Notes under the pieces: generated by a model
The model's database searches: none
Seen by the model: only the letters and a program-made list of their open reading frames with translations
Told to the model about the DNA's origin: nothing
In this document: positions 24,916 through 35,982 of the stretch, piece after piece
How the letters are laid out: each line of letters opens with the position of its first letter
How positions within the stretch are numbered: position 1 is the stretch's first letter
Assembly (NCBI RefSeq): GCF_024448985.1
Contig: NZ_JAMOII010000013.1
Coordinates: 34,833 to 98,832 of the forward strand
Direction of reading: 5' to 3'
Length of the DNA stretch: 64,000 bases
Source of the DNA: Stutzerimonas stutzeri
GTDB taxonomy: Bacteria > Pseudomonadota > Gammaproteobacteria > Pseudomonadales > Pseudomonadaceae
Program-made: the position numbers and the translations under genes

Positions 24916-26541
24916 ATGTTTCTGAACAAATCCCTCCGGGCCCTGCTGCTGACGCTCATTGGCGCCGGCTCACTGATGATGCTGTTGATCGCATTCGCCA
25001 GCTTTGCCTTCTTGTCCAAGGATATTTCCGCCTACCAGACGCTGCTCAGAGGTCCGCTCGAGGCATCGCGGCTGATCGACGAAGCCAATCTGGAATTCAA
25101 GATACAGGTGCAGGAATGGAAGAACGTGCTGCTGCGCGGCAAATCGCCTGATGCCATGAACAAGTACTGGCAGAGCTTTGAAAAGCAGGAGCGCAAGGTC
25201 CAAGAATTACTGTCCACGCTGGTGCAACTGAGCAGCCACAAGCCGGACTTGTCGAGCAAGATCGAAAGCCTGCGTGCGGAGCACCGCAGCCTGGGCGTCG
25301 CTTATCGAGCCGGTCGTGATGCCTATATCGCTGCCGGTCACGACCCGCTGGCAGGCGACAAGGCCGTTCAGGGGATCGACCGTGCCACCAGCGAGCAACT
25401 CAGCGCACTGGTCGAACAGCTACGCGAATCCGCGCTGCGCAGCGCCGGTGAAATCAGTCAGGCCGCCGACCAGACCATCCTCGCCGGATCGCTGATCATG
25501 CTGATCGCTGGCGCATTGATTGCCGTGCTTAGCCTGTGGCTGGTCAATCGCAACCTGATCGCGCCCATCGGTCAGCTGGTCGATCAGATCGCCAAGCTCA
25601 GCCAGGGCGATTTCAGCGAGCGGATCGACACCAGGCGTGCCGACGAGCTTGGACGTCTGGCAGTGGCCGCTAACATCCTGCGCGACTTTCTCGCCGATAC
25701 CTTTGCCCGCCTGCAGCGCAGCACCACGGATCTGGACAGCGCCAGCGGCGAGCTCCACGCCATCGCCACGCTGATGGGCCAAGGAACCCGTGAACAGTTC
25801 TCGCGCACCGATCAGGTCGCAACCGCCATGCACGAAATGTCCGCCACGGCACAGGAAGTCGCCCGCCATGCGGCCGAGGCCGCGCGTGCCGCGGATGCTG
25901 CCGACCACTCGGCTCAGCAGGGCGAGTGCATCATGCATTCGACCATCCAGACCATTACTGACATGCGTGGAGAGATCAGCAATACGGCCGAGGTCATTCG
26001 TCGCCTGGAAGCAGACAGCGGTCGAATCGGCAAGGTGCTGGAGGTCATTCGCAGCATCGCCGATCAAACCAACCTGCTGGCCCTGAACGCCGCCATCGAA
26101 GCGGCACGGGCAGGCGATGCGGGCCGTGGATTTGCCGTCGTGGCCGACGAAGTGCGCACACTGGCCCGGCGTACGGCGGACTCCACCACCGAGATTCATC
26201 AGATCATCGATACGGTGCAGACCGGCGCAGTGCAGGCGGTGCGTGCAATCGAAAACGGCCAGAGCCGCAGTGACGAAGGGGTCGAGCGGGTCACGGAAGC
26301 GGGCAGCATGCTTCAGCGCATCACGCAGGAAGTCGAGGCGATTCGCGACATGAATCGTCAGATCGCCACCGCAGCCGAAGAGCAGACATCCGTGGCCGAA
26401 GAGATCTCACGCAATCTCATCGAGATCACCGCAATCGCCACCACCAACCAGAACAACGTCGAACGCACCGAAAAAGCCAGCCAGAACCTGCACGGCCTGT
26501 CGGCACAGCTCTCTGACGTGACTCACCGTCTCGCCGGCTGA
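24916..26541 (+). CDS. Methyl-accepting chemotaxis protein
   Basis: This 541-residue chemoreceptor has transmembrane helices at about 8-32 and 192-212, with a predicted all-helical periplasmic sensor of about 155 residues between them (four-helix-bundle or HBM-like, not Cache). A HAMP domain and the signalling domain follow, with the conserved tip [20 protein letters not shown]. The periplasmic region is rich in charged and leucine residues (EWKNVLLRGKSPDAMNKYW). The ligand cannot be inferred. GAGAG precedes the ATG. No che genes are adjacent, and the hairpin at 26562-26585 follows. Confidence 0.88.
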   Translation: MFLNKSLRALLLTLIGAGSLMMLLIAFASFAFLSKDISAYQTLLRGPLEASRLIDEANLEFKIQVQEWKNVLLRGKSPDAMNKYWQSFEKQERKVQELLSTLVQLSSHKPDLSSKIESLRAEHRSLGVAYRAGRDAYIAAGHDPLAGDKAVQGIDRATSEQLSALVEQLRESALRSAGEISQAADQTILAGSLIMLIAGALIAVLSLWLVNRNLIAPIGQLVDQIAKLSQGDFSERIDTRRADELGRLAVAANILRDFLADTFARLQRSTTDLDSASGELHAIATLMGQGTREQFSRTDQVATAMHEMSATAQEVARHAAEAARAADAADHSAQQGECIMHSTIQTITDMRGEISNTAEVIRRLEADSGRIGKVLEVIRSIADQTNLLALNAAIEAARAGDAGRGFAVVADEVRTLARRTADSTTEIHQIIDTVQTGAVQAVRAIENGQSRSDEGVERVTEAGSMLQRITQEVEAIRDMNRQIATAAEEQTSVAEEISRNLIEITAIATTNQNNVERTEKASQNLHGLSAQLSDVTHRLAG

Positions 26542-26561
26542 CGCAACCTCATCTTGAGAAG

Positions 26562-26585
26562 CCGGCCTGCCGCGAGGCAGGCCGG
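26562..26585. other. GC-rich hairpin after the chemoreceptor gene
   Basis: CCGGCCTGCC and GGCAGGCCGG form a perfect ten-base stem with a GCGA loop. No T-tract follows, so termination would be incomplete. Confidence 0.5.
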
Positions 26586-26650
26586 ACGCGCCGCTCTATC
26601 CCTTCCGGTTGCGCGCCCTGCCACGGCACGTCGAATCCAGCAGCGACTGC

Positions 26651-26679
26651 TTTACATACACTCGATTCAAGACTAATTT
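26651..26679 (+). promoter_or_regulatory. Sigma-70-type promoter of the RND pair
   Basis: TTTACA (26651-26656) and TAATTT (26674-26679) are separated by 17 bases, in the 279-base gap before the adaptor gene. Confidence 0.5.
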
Positions 26680-26687
26680 CGCTATTT

Positions 26688-26704
26688 CCGACCCCACCGG
26701 TCGG
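26688..26704. promoter_or_regulatory. Dyad at the RND transcription start
   Basis: CCGACC-CCACC-GGTCGG has perfect six-base arms. It begins nine bases after the predicted -10 hexamer, so a protein bound there would block initiation. No regulator gene lies nearby. Confidence 0.4.
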
Positions 26705-26820
26705 ACCAATAAAAGGCCGAGCAACCCATCAGGGCGGCATTCGGTCATCGCTGTCTACCCGCACGGCTGCGTCATTCATGGCAGTAGTCAGCCGGCCCAC
26801 CTCTCCAGGGAAAACGGAAA

Positions 26821-27969
26821 ATGTTGCGCCGCATGCTGCTCATGCTGGGCGCGGTGATCGTCGTGGTATTGATTCTCGCCGCCATCAAGTTCAATTCCAT
26901 CTATACGCAGATCCAACAGTTCAAGGCCCCGAAGCCGGCCGTCAACGTCGAGGTCGTGGAGTCGCGCCGACAGCCGTGGCAACGCCAACTGCCGGCGATC
27001 GGCACACTCACGGCGTCCCAGGGCATCGATCTGTCCGTGGAACTCGCCGGCACGGTCAGCGACGTGCAGTTCCGTTCGGGCGAGAAGGTCAGCAAGGGCC
27101 AGCCGATCGTTCTGCTCGACAGCGAGATCGAGCAGGCAAGCCTGGCGGCCGCCGAAGCCGATCTGCATCTGGCAAACGTGGAGTTCAAGCGGGCCCGCAG
27201 CCTGATCGACACTCAGGCCATCTCGCGCAGCGAGTTCGACCGGCTCAACGCCGAGTCACAGAAAGCGGCGGCCACCGTCGAACAGCTGAAGGCCAGCCTG
27301 GCGAAGAAACGCATTCTTGCGCCCTTTTCGGGGACCATCGGCATTCGCCAGGTGGATGTCGGTGACTTCGTCGCCGCCGGCACGCCGATCGCGACGCTAC
27401 AGGATCTGTCGACCCTGTTCGTCGACTTCTATCTGGCCGAACAGCAGGTTCCCCTGCTCGCTATCGGACAATCCGTACGGGTCCAGGTAGCGGCTTTTCC
27501 CGATGAGCATTTCGAGGGCCGGATCGTGGCCGTGAACCCCAAGGTGGAAGCCACGACCCGCAACGTGCAAGTCCGCGCGGAACTGGCCAATCCCGGCGAG
27601 CGCCTGTTGCCTGGCATGTTCGCCGACCTGCAGGTATTGCTGCCGGACGAAGCGCCTCAGGTGGTCGTGCCGGAGACGGCCATCACCTACACGCTGTACG
27701 GTGATTCGGTGCTGCTGGTAAAGGAAAGTCAAGCGCCCGAGCCCGAGGAAGGCGGCGAAGCGCCCGAGCGCAACGAGCCGTATCTGGTGGTGGAACGTCG
27801 CTTCGTCGAAACCGGCGAAAGGCGCAACGGACAGGTCGTGATCCTCGACGGGCTCGATGCCGGCGAACAGGTGGTGATTGCCGGTCAGCTCAAGCTGGAC
27901 ACCGGCACGCACGTGGCCATCGACGACAAGCGCACGCTCGAACCGAACAACGGGGCCGACGCCCGTTGA
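26821..27969 (+). CDS. RND efflux periplasmic adaptor (membrane fusion protein)
   Basis: This 382-residue adaptor links an RND pump to an outer-membrane channel. An N-terminal membrane anchor (about 5-22) precedes the lipoyl-like, alpha-hairpin and beta-barrel regions. Visible family segments include VSDVQFRSGEKVSKGQPIVL, the hairpin EADLHLANVEFKRARSLI and the APFSGTIGIRQVDVGDFV lipoyl half. It has no lipobox, so it is anchored by the helix. The pump gene follows by 27 bases. No outer-membrane factor is in the window, so the pair probably uses a shared TolC/OprM-type channel. The substrate is not predictable. Confidence 0.9.
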   Translation: MLRRMLLMLGAVIVVVLILAAIKFNSIYTQIQQFKAPKPAVNVEVVESRRQPWQRQLPAIGTLTASQGIDLSVELAGTVSDVQFRSGEKVSKGQPIVLLDSEIEQASLAAAEADLHLANVEFKRARSLIDTQAISRSEFDRLNAESQKAAATVEQLKASLAKKRILAPFSGTIGIRQVDVGDFVAAGTPIATLQDLSTLFVDFYLAEQQVPLLAIGQSVRVQVAAFPDEHFEGRIVAVNPKVEATTRNVQVRAELANPGERLLPGMFADLQVLLPDEAPQVVVPETAITYTLYGDSVLLVKESQAPEPEEGGEAPERNEPYLVVERRFVETGERRNGQVVILDGLDAGEQVVIAGQLKLDTGTHVAIDDKRTLEPNNGADAR

Positions 27970-27996
27970 GGCGTCGACCACAGGACAGACATCCTC

Positions 27997-30900
27997 ATGG
28001 CTTTTACCGATCCCTTCATACGCCGCCCCGTGTTGGCCAGCGTGATCAGCCTGCTGATCGTGTTGCTCGGTTTTCAGGCATTCAACAGCCTGGTGATCCG
28101 CCAGTATCCGCAGATGGAAAGCGCGCTGATCACGGTGACCACCGCCTATCCCGGCGCCAACGCCGAGACGATCCAGGGCTATATCACCCAACCGCTGCAA
28201 CAGAGTCTGGCCAGCGCCGAAGGCGTGGACTACATGACTTCGGTGAGCCAGCAGAACCTCTCGGTCATCTCGGTTTACGCGCGTATCGGTGCCGACACCG
28301 ACCGGCTTTACACCGAGCTGTTGAGCCAGGCCAACTCGGTGAAGAACCAGCTGCCGCAGAACGCCGAAGACCCGGTGCTGAACAAACAGGCCGCCGATTC
28401 GACCGCACTTATGTACATCAGCTTCTACAGCGAGCAGTTGAGCAATCCGCAGATCACCGATTACCTGTCGCGGGTCATCCAGCCGAAGCTGGCCACCCTG
28501 CCCGGCATGGCCGAGGCGGAGATTCTCGGTAATCAGGTCTTCGCCATGCGGCTATGGCTGGACCCGGTGAAGCTCGCCGCCCATGGCCTTTCCGCAAGCG
28601 ATGTGAACGAGGCGGTGCGCCGGTACAACTTCCTTTCCGCTGCGGGTGAAGTGAAGGGCCAATATGTGGTCACCAGCATTAACGCCGACACCGACCTGAA
28701 GACGCCGGAAGCCTTCGCTGCGATCCCGCTGAAAACCCAGGGCGACAGCCGCGTACTGCTCAGCGATGTCGCACGGGTCGAAATGGGCGCCGAAAGCTAT
28801 AACGCCATCAGCTCGTTCGATGGCACGCCCTCGGTCTATATCGGCGTCAAGGGCACACCGAGCGCCAACCCGCTGGATGTGATCAGCGAAGTGCGTGCGG
28901 TAATGCCGGAAATCGAGTCGCAATTGCCACCGAATCTGAAGGTGACCATCGCCTATGACGCGACGCGCTTCATCCAGGCGTCGATCGACGAAGTGGTGAA
29001 AACGCTCGCCGAGGCGGTGGTCATCGTCATCGTCGTGGTCTTCCTGTTCCTCGGCTCGCTACGCTCGGTGCTGATTCCGGTGGTGACCATTCCGCTGTCG
29101 ATGATCGGCGTGATGTTCTTTATGCAGACCATGGGGTATTCGATCAACCTGCTGACGCTGCTGGCCATGGTGCTGGCGATCGGCCTGGTGGTGGACGACG
29201 CCATCGTCGTGGTCGAAAACATCCACCGGCACATCGAGCAAGGCAAGACACCCTTCCAGGCGGCTATCGACGGGGCGCGCGAGATCGCCATGCCGGTGGT
29301 CAGCATGACCATTACCCTGGCGGCGGTGTACGCGCCCATCGGCTTTTTGCAGGGGCTGACCGGTGCGCTGTTCCAGGAGTTCGCGCTGACGCTGGCCGGC
29401 GCGGTGCTGATCTCCGGCGTGGTGGCGCTGACCTTGTCGCCCATGATGTGCTCGCGTCTGCTGCGTCACGAAGAGAACCCAACAGGCCTGGCGCACAGGC
29501 TGGATAGGCTGTTCGACCGCCTGAAACTGCGTTACCAGCGCGCCCTGCATGGCACGCTGAATACTCGTCCGGTGGTGCTGGTGTTCGCGGTGATCGTGCT
29601 CGGGCTGATTCCAGTGCTGCTCAAGTTCACCGAAAGCGAACTGGCGCCGGAAGAGGACCAGGGCATCATTTTCATGATGGCCAGCGCACCACAAACGGCC
29701 AACCTCGATTACCTGAACGCGTACACCGACCAGTTCCTGGAAATCTTCAAATCCTTTCCCGAGTACTACTCCTGGTTCCAGATCAACGGGTTCGACGGCG
29801 TACAGAGCGGTATTGGCGGTTTCCTGATGAAACCCTGGGATGAACGCGAGCGTACCCAGATGGAGGTATTGCCGGAGGTACAGGCCAAGCTCGACAGAAT
29901 TCCAGGCCTGCAGATCTTCGGCTTCAACCTGCCGTCGCTGCCCGGCACTGGCGAGGGCCTTCCCTTCCAGTTCGTGATCAACACCGCGAGCGACTACGAG
30001 TCGCTGCTACAGGTCACCGAACGCATCAAGAAAAGAGCCGAGGAGTCCGGCAAGTTCGCCTTCCTCGATGTGGATCTGGCCTTCGACAAACCGGAAATCG
30101 TCGTCGACATCGACCGCGAAAAGGCCGCGCAAATGGGCGTGACGATGGAAGACCTCGGCGTGACGCTGGCCACCCTGCTCGGCGAAAGCGAGATCAATCG
30201 CTTCACCATCGAAGGACGCAGCTACAAGGTGATCGCCCAGGTGGAGCAGGCCTACCGGGACAATCCAGGCTGGCTGCACAACTACTACGTGAAGAACGAC
30301 CAGGGCGAGATGGTGCCGCTGTCGACGCTGATCAAGATCCATGACCGCGCCCGGCCGACACAGTTGAAGCAGTTCCAGCAGCTCAACGCGGCGACGATCC
30401 AGGGCTTTCCCATCGTTAGCATGGGCGAGGCCATCGACACGCTGCTCAGCATCGCCCAGGAAGAAGCGCCGCAGGGGTTCGCCTTCGACTATGCCGGCGC
30501 GTCGCGCCAGTACATACAGGAAGGGAGCGCCCTGTACACGACCTTCGCGCTCGCGCTGGCCGTTATCTTTCTGGTGCTGGCGGCGCAGTTCGAGAGCTTC
30601 CGCGATCCGTTGGTGATTCTGGTCACGGTACCGCTGTCGATCTGCGGCGCGCTGGTGCCGCTCTTCCTCGGCCTGTCGAGCATGAACATCTATACCCAGG
30701 TCGGACTGGTGACGCTGATCGGGCTGATCAGCAAACACGGCATCATGATCGTCGAGTTCGCCAATCAGCTTCGCCGCGAGCAAGGTATGAGCCGCCGCGA
30801 AGCGGTGGAAGAAGCCGCGGCGATTCGCCTGAGACCGGTCCTGATGACGACGGCGGCAACCGTGTTCGGCATGGTTCCGCTGATCCTGGCCAGCGGTGCC

Positions 30901-31026
30901 GGCGCGGTCAGCCGCTTCGACATCGGAACGGTGATCGCCATGGGCATGACGGTCGGCACCCTTTTCACGCTGTTCGTTCTGCCTGCCGTCTATACGGTAT
31001 TGGCCAGTCCCGACAGGAAGGCTTGA
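27997..31026 (+). CDS. RND multidrug efflux pump, HAE-1 type
   Basis: This 1009-residue inner-membrane pump uses the proton gradient to export hydrophobic or amphiphilic compounds. Its length and the segments MAFTDPFIRRPVLASVISLL, LAIGLVVDDAIVVVENI (with the TM4 proton-relay aspartates) and FIRRP... match the AcrB/MexB-type HAE-1 family. From memory it most resembles MexK-type pumps. Two periplasmic loops of about 300 residues lie between helices 1-2 and 7-8. It is co-transcribed with the adaptor upstream. Neither a regulator nor an outer-membrane channel gene lies beside it. Confidence 0.92.
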   Translation: MAFTDPFIRRPVLASVISLLIVLLGFQAFNSLVIRQYPQMESALITVTTAYPGANAETIQGYITQPLQQSLASAEGVDYMTSVSQQNLSVISVYARIGADTDRLYTELLSQANSVKNQLPQNAEDPVLNKQAADSTALMYISFYSEQLSNPQITDYLSRVIQPKLATLPGMAEAEILGNQVFAMRLWLDPVKLAAHGLSASDVNEAVRRYNFLSAAGEVKGQYVVTSINADTDLKTPEAFAAIPLKTQGDSRVLLSDVARVEMGAESYNAISSFDGTPSVYIGVKGTPSANPLDVISEVRAVMPEIESQLPPNLKVTIAYDATRFIQASIDEVVKTLAEAVVIVIVVVFLFLGSLRSVLIPVVTIPLSMIGVMFFMQTMGYSINLLTLLAMVLAIGLVVDDAIVVVENIHRHIEQGKTPFQAAIDGAREIAMPVVSMTITLAAVYAPIGFLQGLTGALFQEFALTLAGAVLISGVVALTLSPMMCSRLLRHEENPTGLAHRLDRLFDRLKLRYQRALHGTLNTRPVVLVFAVIVLGLIPVLLKFTESELAPEEDQGIIFMMASAPQTANLDYLNAYTDQFLEIFKSFPEYYSWFQINGFDGVQSGIGGFLMKPWDERERTQMEVLPEVQAKLDRIPGLQIFGFNLPSLPGTGEGLPFQFVINTASDYESLLQVTERIKKRAEESGKFAFLDVDLAFDKPEIVVDIDREKAAQMGVTMEDLGVTLATLLGESEINRFTIEGRSYKVIAQVEQAYRDNPGWLHNYYVKNDQGEMVPLSTLIKIHDRARPTQLKQFQQLNAATIQGFPIVSMGEAIDTLLSIAQEEAPQGFAFDYAGASRQYIQEGSALYTTFALALAVIFLVLAAQFESFRDPLVILVTVPLSICGALVPLFLGLSSMNIYTQVGLVTLIGLISKHGIMIVEFANQLRREQGMSRREAVEEAAAIRLRPVLMTTAATVFGMVPLILASGAGAVSRFDIGTVIAMGMTVGTLFTLFVLPAVYTVLASPDRKA

Positions 31027-31120
31027 TTGGAAGATGCGGGGCAGGAATTGCGCTGCCACACAGAGTGATAGGTTTTTCAGAGCCAGCTATCGTCAGCGAT
31101 GACTGCGAAAGGATGTCCGA

Positions 31121-31351
31121 TCAGCCTCGCCCGACCAGACTCTGGGATAGACCGTACATGAGCAACAACAGGTCATGATCCGGCCTCACGTCGATCGAGG
31201 AGACTCGAGCGACTCGAGGTACCGGGCAATGATCACTGACATCGTTGCGCGACACGACGCGGGCGTCGGGCTCGCTCCAGGCAGCGGCGCAGAGAGAAGC
31301 AACGCTGAGTGCGCCAACCAAAAACAGTCCTCGAGCAATTTCAAGCTTCAT
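31121..31351 (-). CDS. Small exported protein of unknown function
   Basis: This 76-residue protein begins with a clear signal peptide (MKLEIARGLFLVGALSVASL) ending near a C-A-A-A-W-S segment. The mature part is about 50 residues, with a single cysteine in DHCPVPRV and a hydrophobic LLLLMYGLSQSLVG tail. The ATG at 31351 follows AAGGG with an eight-base spacer, which supports translation. An in-frame ATG at 31393 is an alternative. I do not recognise the family. The flanking gaps (31027-31120 and 31352-31523) hold no other gene. Confidence 0.5.
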   Translation of the reverse strand: MKLEIARGLFLVGALSVASLCAAAWSEPDARVVSRNDVSDHCPVPRVARVSSIDVRPDHDLLLLMYGLSQSLVGRG

Positions 31352-31523
31352 CGCGCAAGCCCTTGTTATTAGGTGAATCGAGAAACTCACCATAGATCAC
31401 AAATTAGCCTGCCGCCCGGCGAATTCGACCAATGGTCGCCGCCGTCCAAAAACAGCATGTGCGGCAAGGCGGCTCACGCTGCCGCAAATACATGACAGCC
31501 TCATGACTGCGGGTTGTAGTAAC

Positions 31524-31554
31524 GAAAAAAGCCCCGCATTAAGCGGGGCCTTTT
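31524..31554 (-). terminator. Rho-independent terminator of groEL
   Basis: GCCCCGC/GCGGGGC with a five-base loop is followed by a run of T residues on the minus strand (31524-31530). A shorter T-tract on the plus side may help the opposite direction. It lies about 30 bases past groEL. Confidence 0.85.
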
Positions 31555-31582
31555 CATACAGCTACAGCGGGAGCCGGTCGGC

Positions 31583-33235
<1,653 letters not shown>

Positions 33236-33280
33236 TCAAATTCTGTTGATGGAGTGCAGTTCGCTAGGCGCGAGCGCTGA

Positions 33281-33574
33281 TCAGGCTTCGACGACGGCGA
33301 GGATTTCGTTCTCGCTCATTACCAGCAGGTCTTCACCGTCGACCTTGACGGTGTTGCTGCCGGAGTAAGGGCCGAATACGACCTGATCGCCAACCTTGAC
33401 GGCCAGCGCACGTACTTCGCCGTTATCCAGAACGCGACCAGTACCAACTGCAACGATTTCGCCACGGTTCGGCTTTTCGGCAGCGGAGCCCGGCAGCACG
33501 ATGCCGCCTGCGGTCTTGGTTTCTTCTTCGCTGCGGCGAATCACGACGCGGTCATGCAGAGGACGAAGCTTCAT
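33281..33574 (-). CDS. groS: Co-chaperonin GroES
   Basis: GroES is the seven-subunit lid of GroEL. The 97-residue protein has the typical start [20 protein letters not shown], the mobile loop ([11 protein letters not shown]) and the conserved [16 protein letters not shown] end. It is the first gene of the groES-groEL operon. A heat-shock promoter lies about 150-170 bases upstream. Confidence 0.98.
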   Translation of the reverse strand: MKLRPLHDRVVIRRSEEETKTAGGIVLPGSAAEKPNRGEIVAVGTGRVLDNGEVRALAVKVGDQVVFGPYSGSNTVKVDGEDLLVMSENEILAVVEA

Positions 33575-33719
33575 TGTCGATCTCTCCTAATACAGTGGTT
33601 TCCATGCCGATGCATGCTCATCGGCGGGTTGGGCAAATCCGGCGACGCCGGTTGCGGCCCGCAATGCGAGCCGCAGAAGACGGACTGTCGAACACGACAG
33701 CGACCTTGCGGTGACCGCT

Positions 33720-33747
33720 ACATGCGGGCGGCAAAAATGATTTCAAG
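33720..33747 (-). promoter_or_regulatory. Sigma-32 (heat-shock) promoter of groESL
   Basis: On the minus strand CTTGAAA (33741-33747) is followed after 12 bases by CCCGCATGT (33720-33728). This matches the sigma-32 consensus CTTGAA/CCCCAT-T, differing by one base in the -10 core. It gives a leader of about 140 bases before groES. Confidence 0.7.
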
Positions 33748-33772
33748 GGCAATGCGCTGATTTTTTGCATTG

Positions 33773-33805
33773 ATAAAAGGAAAGGCATGCTTGCGCATGC
33801 CTTTC
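33773..33805 (-). terminator. Rho-independent terminator of fxsA
   Basis: AAAGGCATGC/GCATGCCTTT forms a ten-base stem with a TTGC loop, extended by one G-C pair. On the minus strand it ends in CCTTTTATCA. It separates fxsA from the groESL promoter. Confidence 0.7.
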
Positions 33806-33821
33806 GCTCGAACTGCATGCA

Positions 33822-34286
33822 TCACTTGTCGCGACGCTCCCATTCGCCCTCGATCACATTCGGGCGCTGTGGCCCAGCGGGCCGCTCCTGCTGCTGGCGC
33901 AGGTCATCGGCAAAGGCGCGACGACGCTGGGCCTGAGCCTCGACACGGCGACCGACAAAACCGAGAAACAGCTTGCGCGACGGCGGAAACAGCACCAGCA
34001 ACGCGACGATGTCACTGAGAAAGCCGGGCAGGAACAGCAAGCCCCCCGCGACGGCCATCATCAGCCCCTGAAGCATTTCGCGCTCCGGCAGCTCGCCACG
34101 GGCCAGCCGCTCGCGTGCACGCCAAGCGGTGGCGAAACCAGCCAGACGCATCAACAGAATGCCGGCCATGCCAGTGATGACCAGCAGCAGGATGGTCGGC
34201 AGCACACCGATCGAGCTGCCGACCTGAATCAGCAATGCCAGCTCGGCCAGCGGGAATAGAAGAAACAGCAGAAAGAAAATACGCAT
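33822..34286 (-). CDS. fxsA: FxsA family membrane protein
   Basis: FxsA is a small inner-membrane protein; in E. coli its overproduction suppresses F-plasmid exclusion of phage T7. This 154-residue protein has three or four hydrophobic helices: the N-terminus (about 1-22), about 26-48, and 72-102, with the conserved segment FLPGFLSDIVALLVLFPPSR. The C-terminal 40 residues are hydrophilic and basic. It lies directly upstream of groES on the same strand, a conserved arrangement in Pseudomonas, but a terminator intervenes. Confidence 0.92.
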   Translation of the reverse strand: MRIFFLLFLLFPLAELALLIQVGSSIGVLPTILLLVITGMAGILLMRLAGFATAWRARERLARGELPEREMLQGLMMAVAGGLLFLPGFLSDIVALLVLFPPSRKLFLGFVGRRVEAQAQRRRAFADDLRQQQERPAGPQRPNVIEGEWERRDK

Positions 34287-34413
34287 CGATAGTCCTTGGC
34301 GGAAGAACGGCTTCCGATCTGGTGTAGATGACGGCAGCTTGTACCGAATTCAACCCGCCCCGATAACAGGCTGTAACCGGATTATTCACCCCCTGCGCTT
34401 ACATCAGGCTGAA

Positions 34414-35118
34414 TCAGCGGCGCGCCATGGCGACCAGGGCCTGGCGCACCGCACCCGGGGTGTCGCAGGTGTCTGGAAACGCCAGCCAGTGAATGGCCTG
34501 ACCGATACGCAGGTGAAAGCCTTCGCTGTCGATTCCCACCATCTGCGCAGCAGGTGCGGACGGCAACCCGGCCCGCTCGACGTAATGGGCGATGGCCGCG
34601 GCATGGTCTCCATTCATATGTTCGAGCATTCCGCTCTCGGCGCCATCGGCACGAGCGAACGGATTGCTCAGCGCCACCTCGTTCAGCCAGTGAATCGCAC
34701 CAAAGCCACCGATGTAGCGCCAGCGCACCGGTCGCAGCACCCAGAAATCGAAGTCGTGCGCCCTGTGATAGTCGCGCGATTCGGGAAAGTAACGGTAATA
34801 GCGCGCTGCAGCTGCGTCGACGGCTGAGGCATCGTCGAGCTGACGCGCCTCGGCCAGCACGGTCAGGCGCCCGTTGGCTTGTACATCTTCGGCGCCGCGC
34901 TCGGCCACCAGCAACGAGCAACGCGGCTCGGCCTTGAGGTTCTTCGTGTGCTGGGCAATCCGGCTGATCAGGATCAGCGGCCAGCCCTCCTCGCTCAAGC
35001 AGTAGGGCACCGACGAACCGAACGGAAATCCGGGCATCGCTGTGGAGTGTGTCGAGAGCACGCCACGGTATTCCGCGAGCAGGAGTTGTCGGGCATGCTT
35101 GACGGCTTCAGCACTCAC
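34414..35118 (-). CDS. HugZ-like protein (FMN-binding split barrel plus DUF2470)
   Basis: This 234-residue protein combines a pyridoxamine-phosphate-oxidase-like split-barrel domain (about 1-150; LSTHSTAMPGFPFGSSVPYC) with a C-terminal DUF2470 domain (about 160-234; MLEHMNGDHAAAIAHYVERA). The combination is that of HugZ heme-utilisation proteins, which bind and may degrade heme. The MNGDH segment holds a conserved histidine used for heme binding in relatives. The function here is inferred. It is transcribed away from the SDR gene. Confidence 0.8.
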   Translation of the reverse strand: MSAEAVKHARQLLLAEYRGVLSTHSTAMPGFPFGSSVPYCLSEEGWPLILISRIAQHTKNLKAEPRCSLLVAERGAEDVQANGRLTVLAEARQLDDASAVDAAAARYYRYFPESRDYHRAHDFDFWVLRPVRWRYIGGFGAIHWLNEVALSNPFARADGAESGMLEHMNGDHAAAIAHYVERAGLPSAPAAQMVGIDSEGFHLRIGQAIHWLAFPDTCDTPGAVRQALVAMARR

Positions 35119-35219
35119 AGGGGCTCCTCGATGGCTTTGTTCGATTCGACGGGGCGCTCAGCATAACGGTTTCACTGGCGGACGTCGTTTCGCGGCAAGT
35201 GTCATAAGAGGAGATTCGC

Positions 35220-35978
35220 ATGCAACTCAAAGACAAAGTCATCATCATTACCGGCGGTGGCCAGGGCCTGGGACGCGCAATGGGCGAATACCTAGCCGGC
35301 AAGGGCGCGCGACTGGCGCTGGTCGACCTCAATCAGGATCGGCTGGACGAAGCGGTAGCGGCCTGCAAGAGCGCTGGCGGCGATGCGCGCGCCTACGTCT
35401 GCAACGTGGCCAATGAAGAGCAGGTCAGCCATATGGTGAGCCAAGTCAGCGATGACTTCGGCGGTCTCGACGGCTTGGTCAACAACGCCGGCATCCTCCG
35501 CGATGGCCTAACCATCAAGGTCAAGGATGGTGAACTGTCGAAAATGAGTCTGGCGCAATGGCAGGCAGTGATCGATGTAAACCTGACCGGCGTGTTTCTC
35601 TGCACCCGTGAAGTAGCCGCGAAGATGATCGAGCTGAAATGTCAGGGCGCGATCGTCAACATTTCTTCCATTTCCCGAGCCGGCAATATGGGACAGGCGA
35701 ACTACTCGGCCGCCAAGGCGGGTGTGGCAGCGGATACGGTGGTCTGGGCCAAGGAATTGGCTCGTTACGGCATCCGCGTCGCGGGCGTTGCGCCCGGATT
35801 CATCGAGACCGAGATGGTCGCCAGCATGAAACCCGAAGCCCTGGAAAAGATGGCCGCCGGCATCCCGCTCAAGCGGCTCGGCAAACCGATGGAAATCGCC
35901 CATTCGGTGGCCTACATCTTCGAGAACGATTACTACACCGGACGCATTCTGGAGCTGGATGGCGGGCTGAGGCTGTAA
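35220..35978 (+). CDS. Short-chain dehydrogenase/reductase (FabG-like)
   Basis: This 252-residue NAD(P)-dependent oxidoreductase has the classical SDR cofactor motif TGGGQGLG (about 11-18), NNAG, the catalytic serine in NISSISRAG and the YSAAK tyrosine-lysine pair. The family includes 3-oxoacyl-ACP reductases and many alcohol dehydrogenases. The sequence does not fix the substrate. GAGGAGA lies just before the ATG. An AGCTGGA heptamer array follows the stop codon at once. Confidence 0.85.
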   Translation: MQLKDKVIIITGGGQGLGRAMGEYLAGKGARLALVDLNQDRLDEAVAACKSAGGDARAYVCNVANEEQVSHMVSQVSDDFGGLDGLVNNAGILRDGLTIKVKDGELSKMSLAQWQAVIDVNLTGVFLCTREVAAKMIELKCQGAIVNISSISRAGNMGQANYSAAKAGVAADTVVWAKELARYGIRVAGVAPGFIETEMVASMKPEALEKMAAGIPLKRLGKPMEIAHSVAYIFENDYYTGRILELDGGLRL

Positions 35979-35982
35979 GTAC

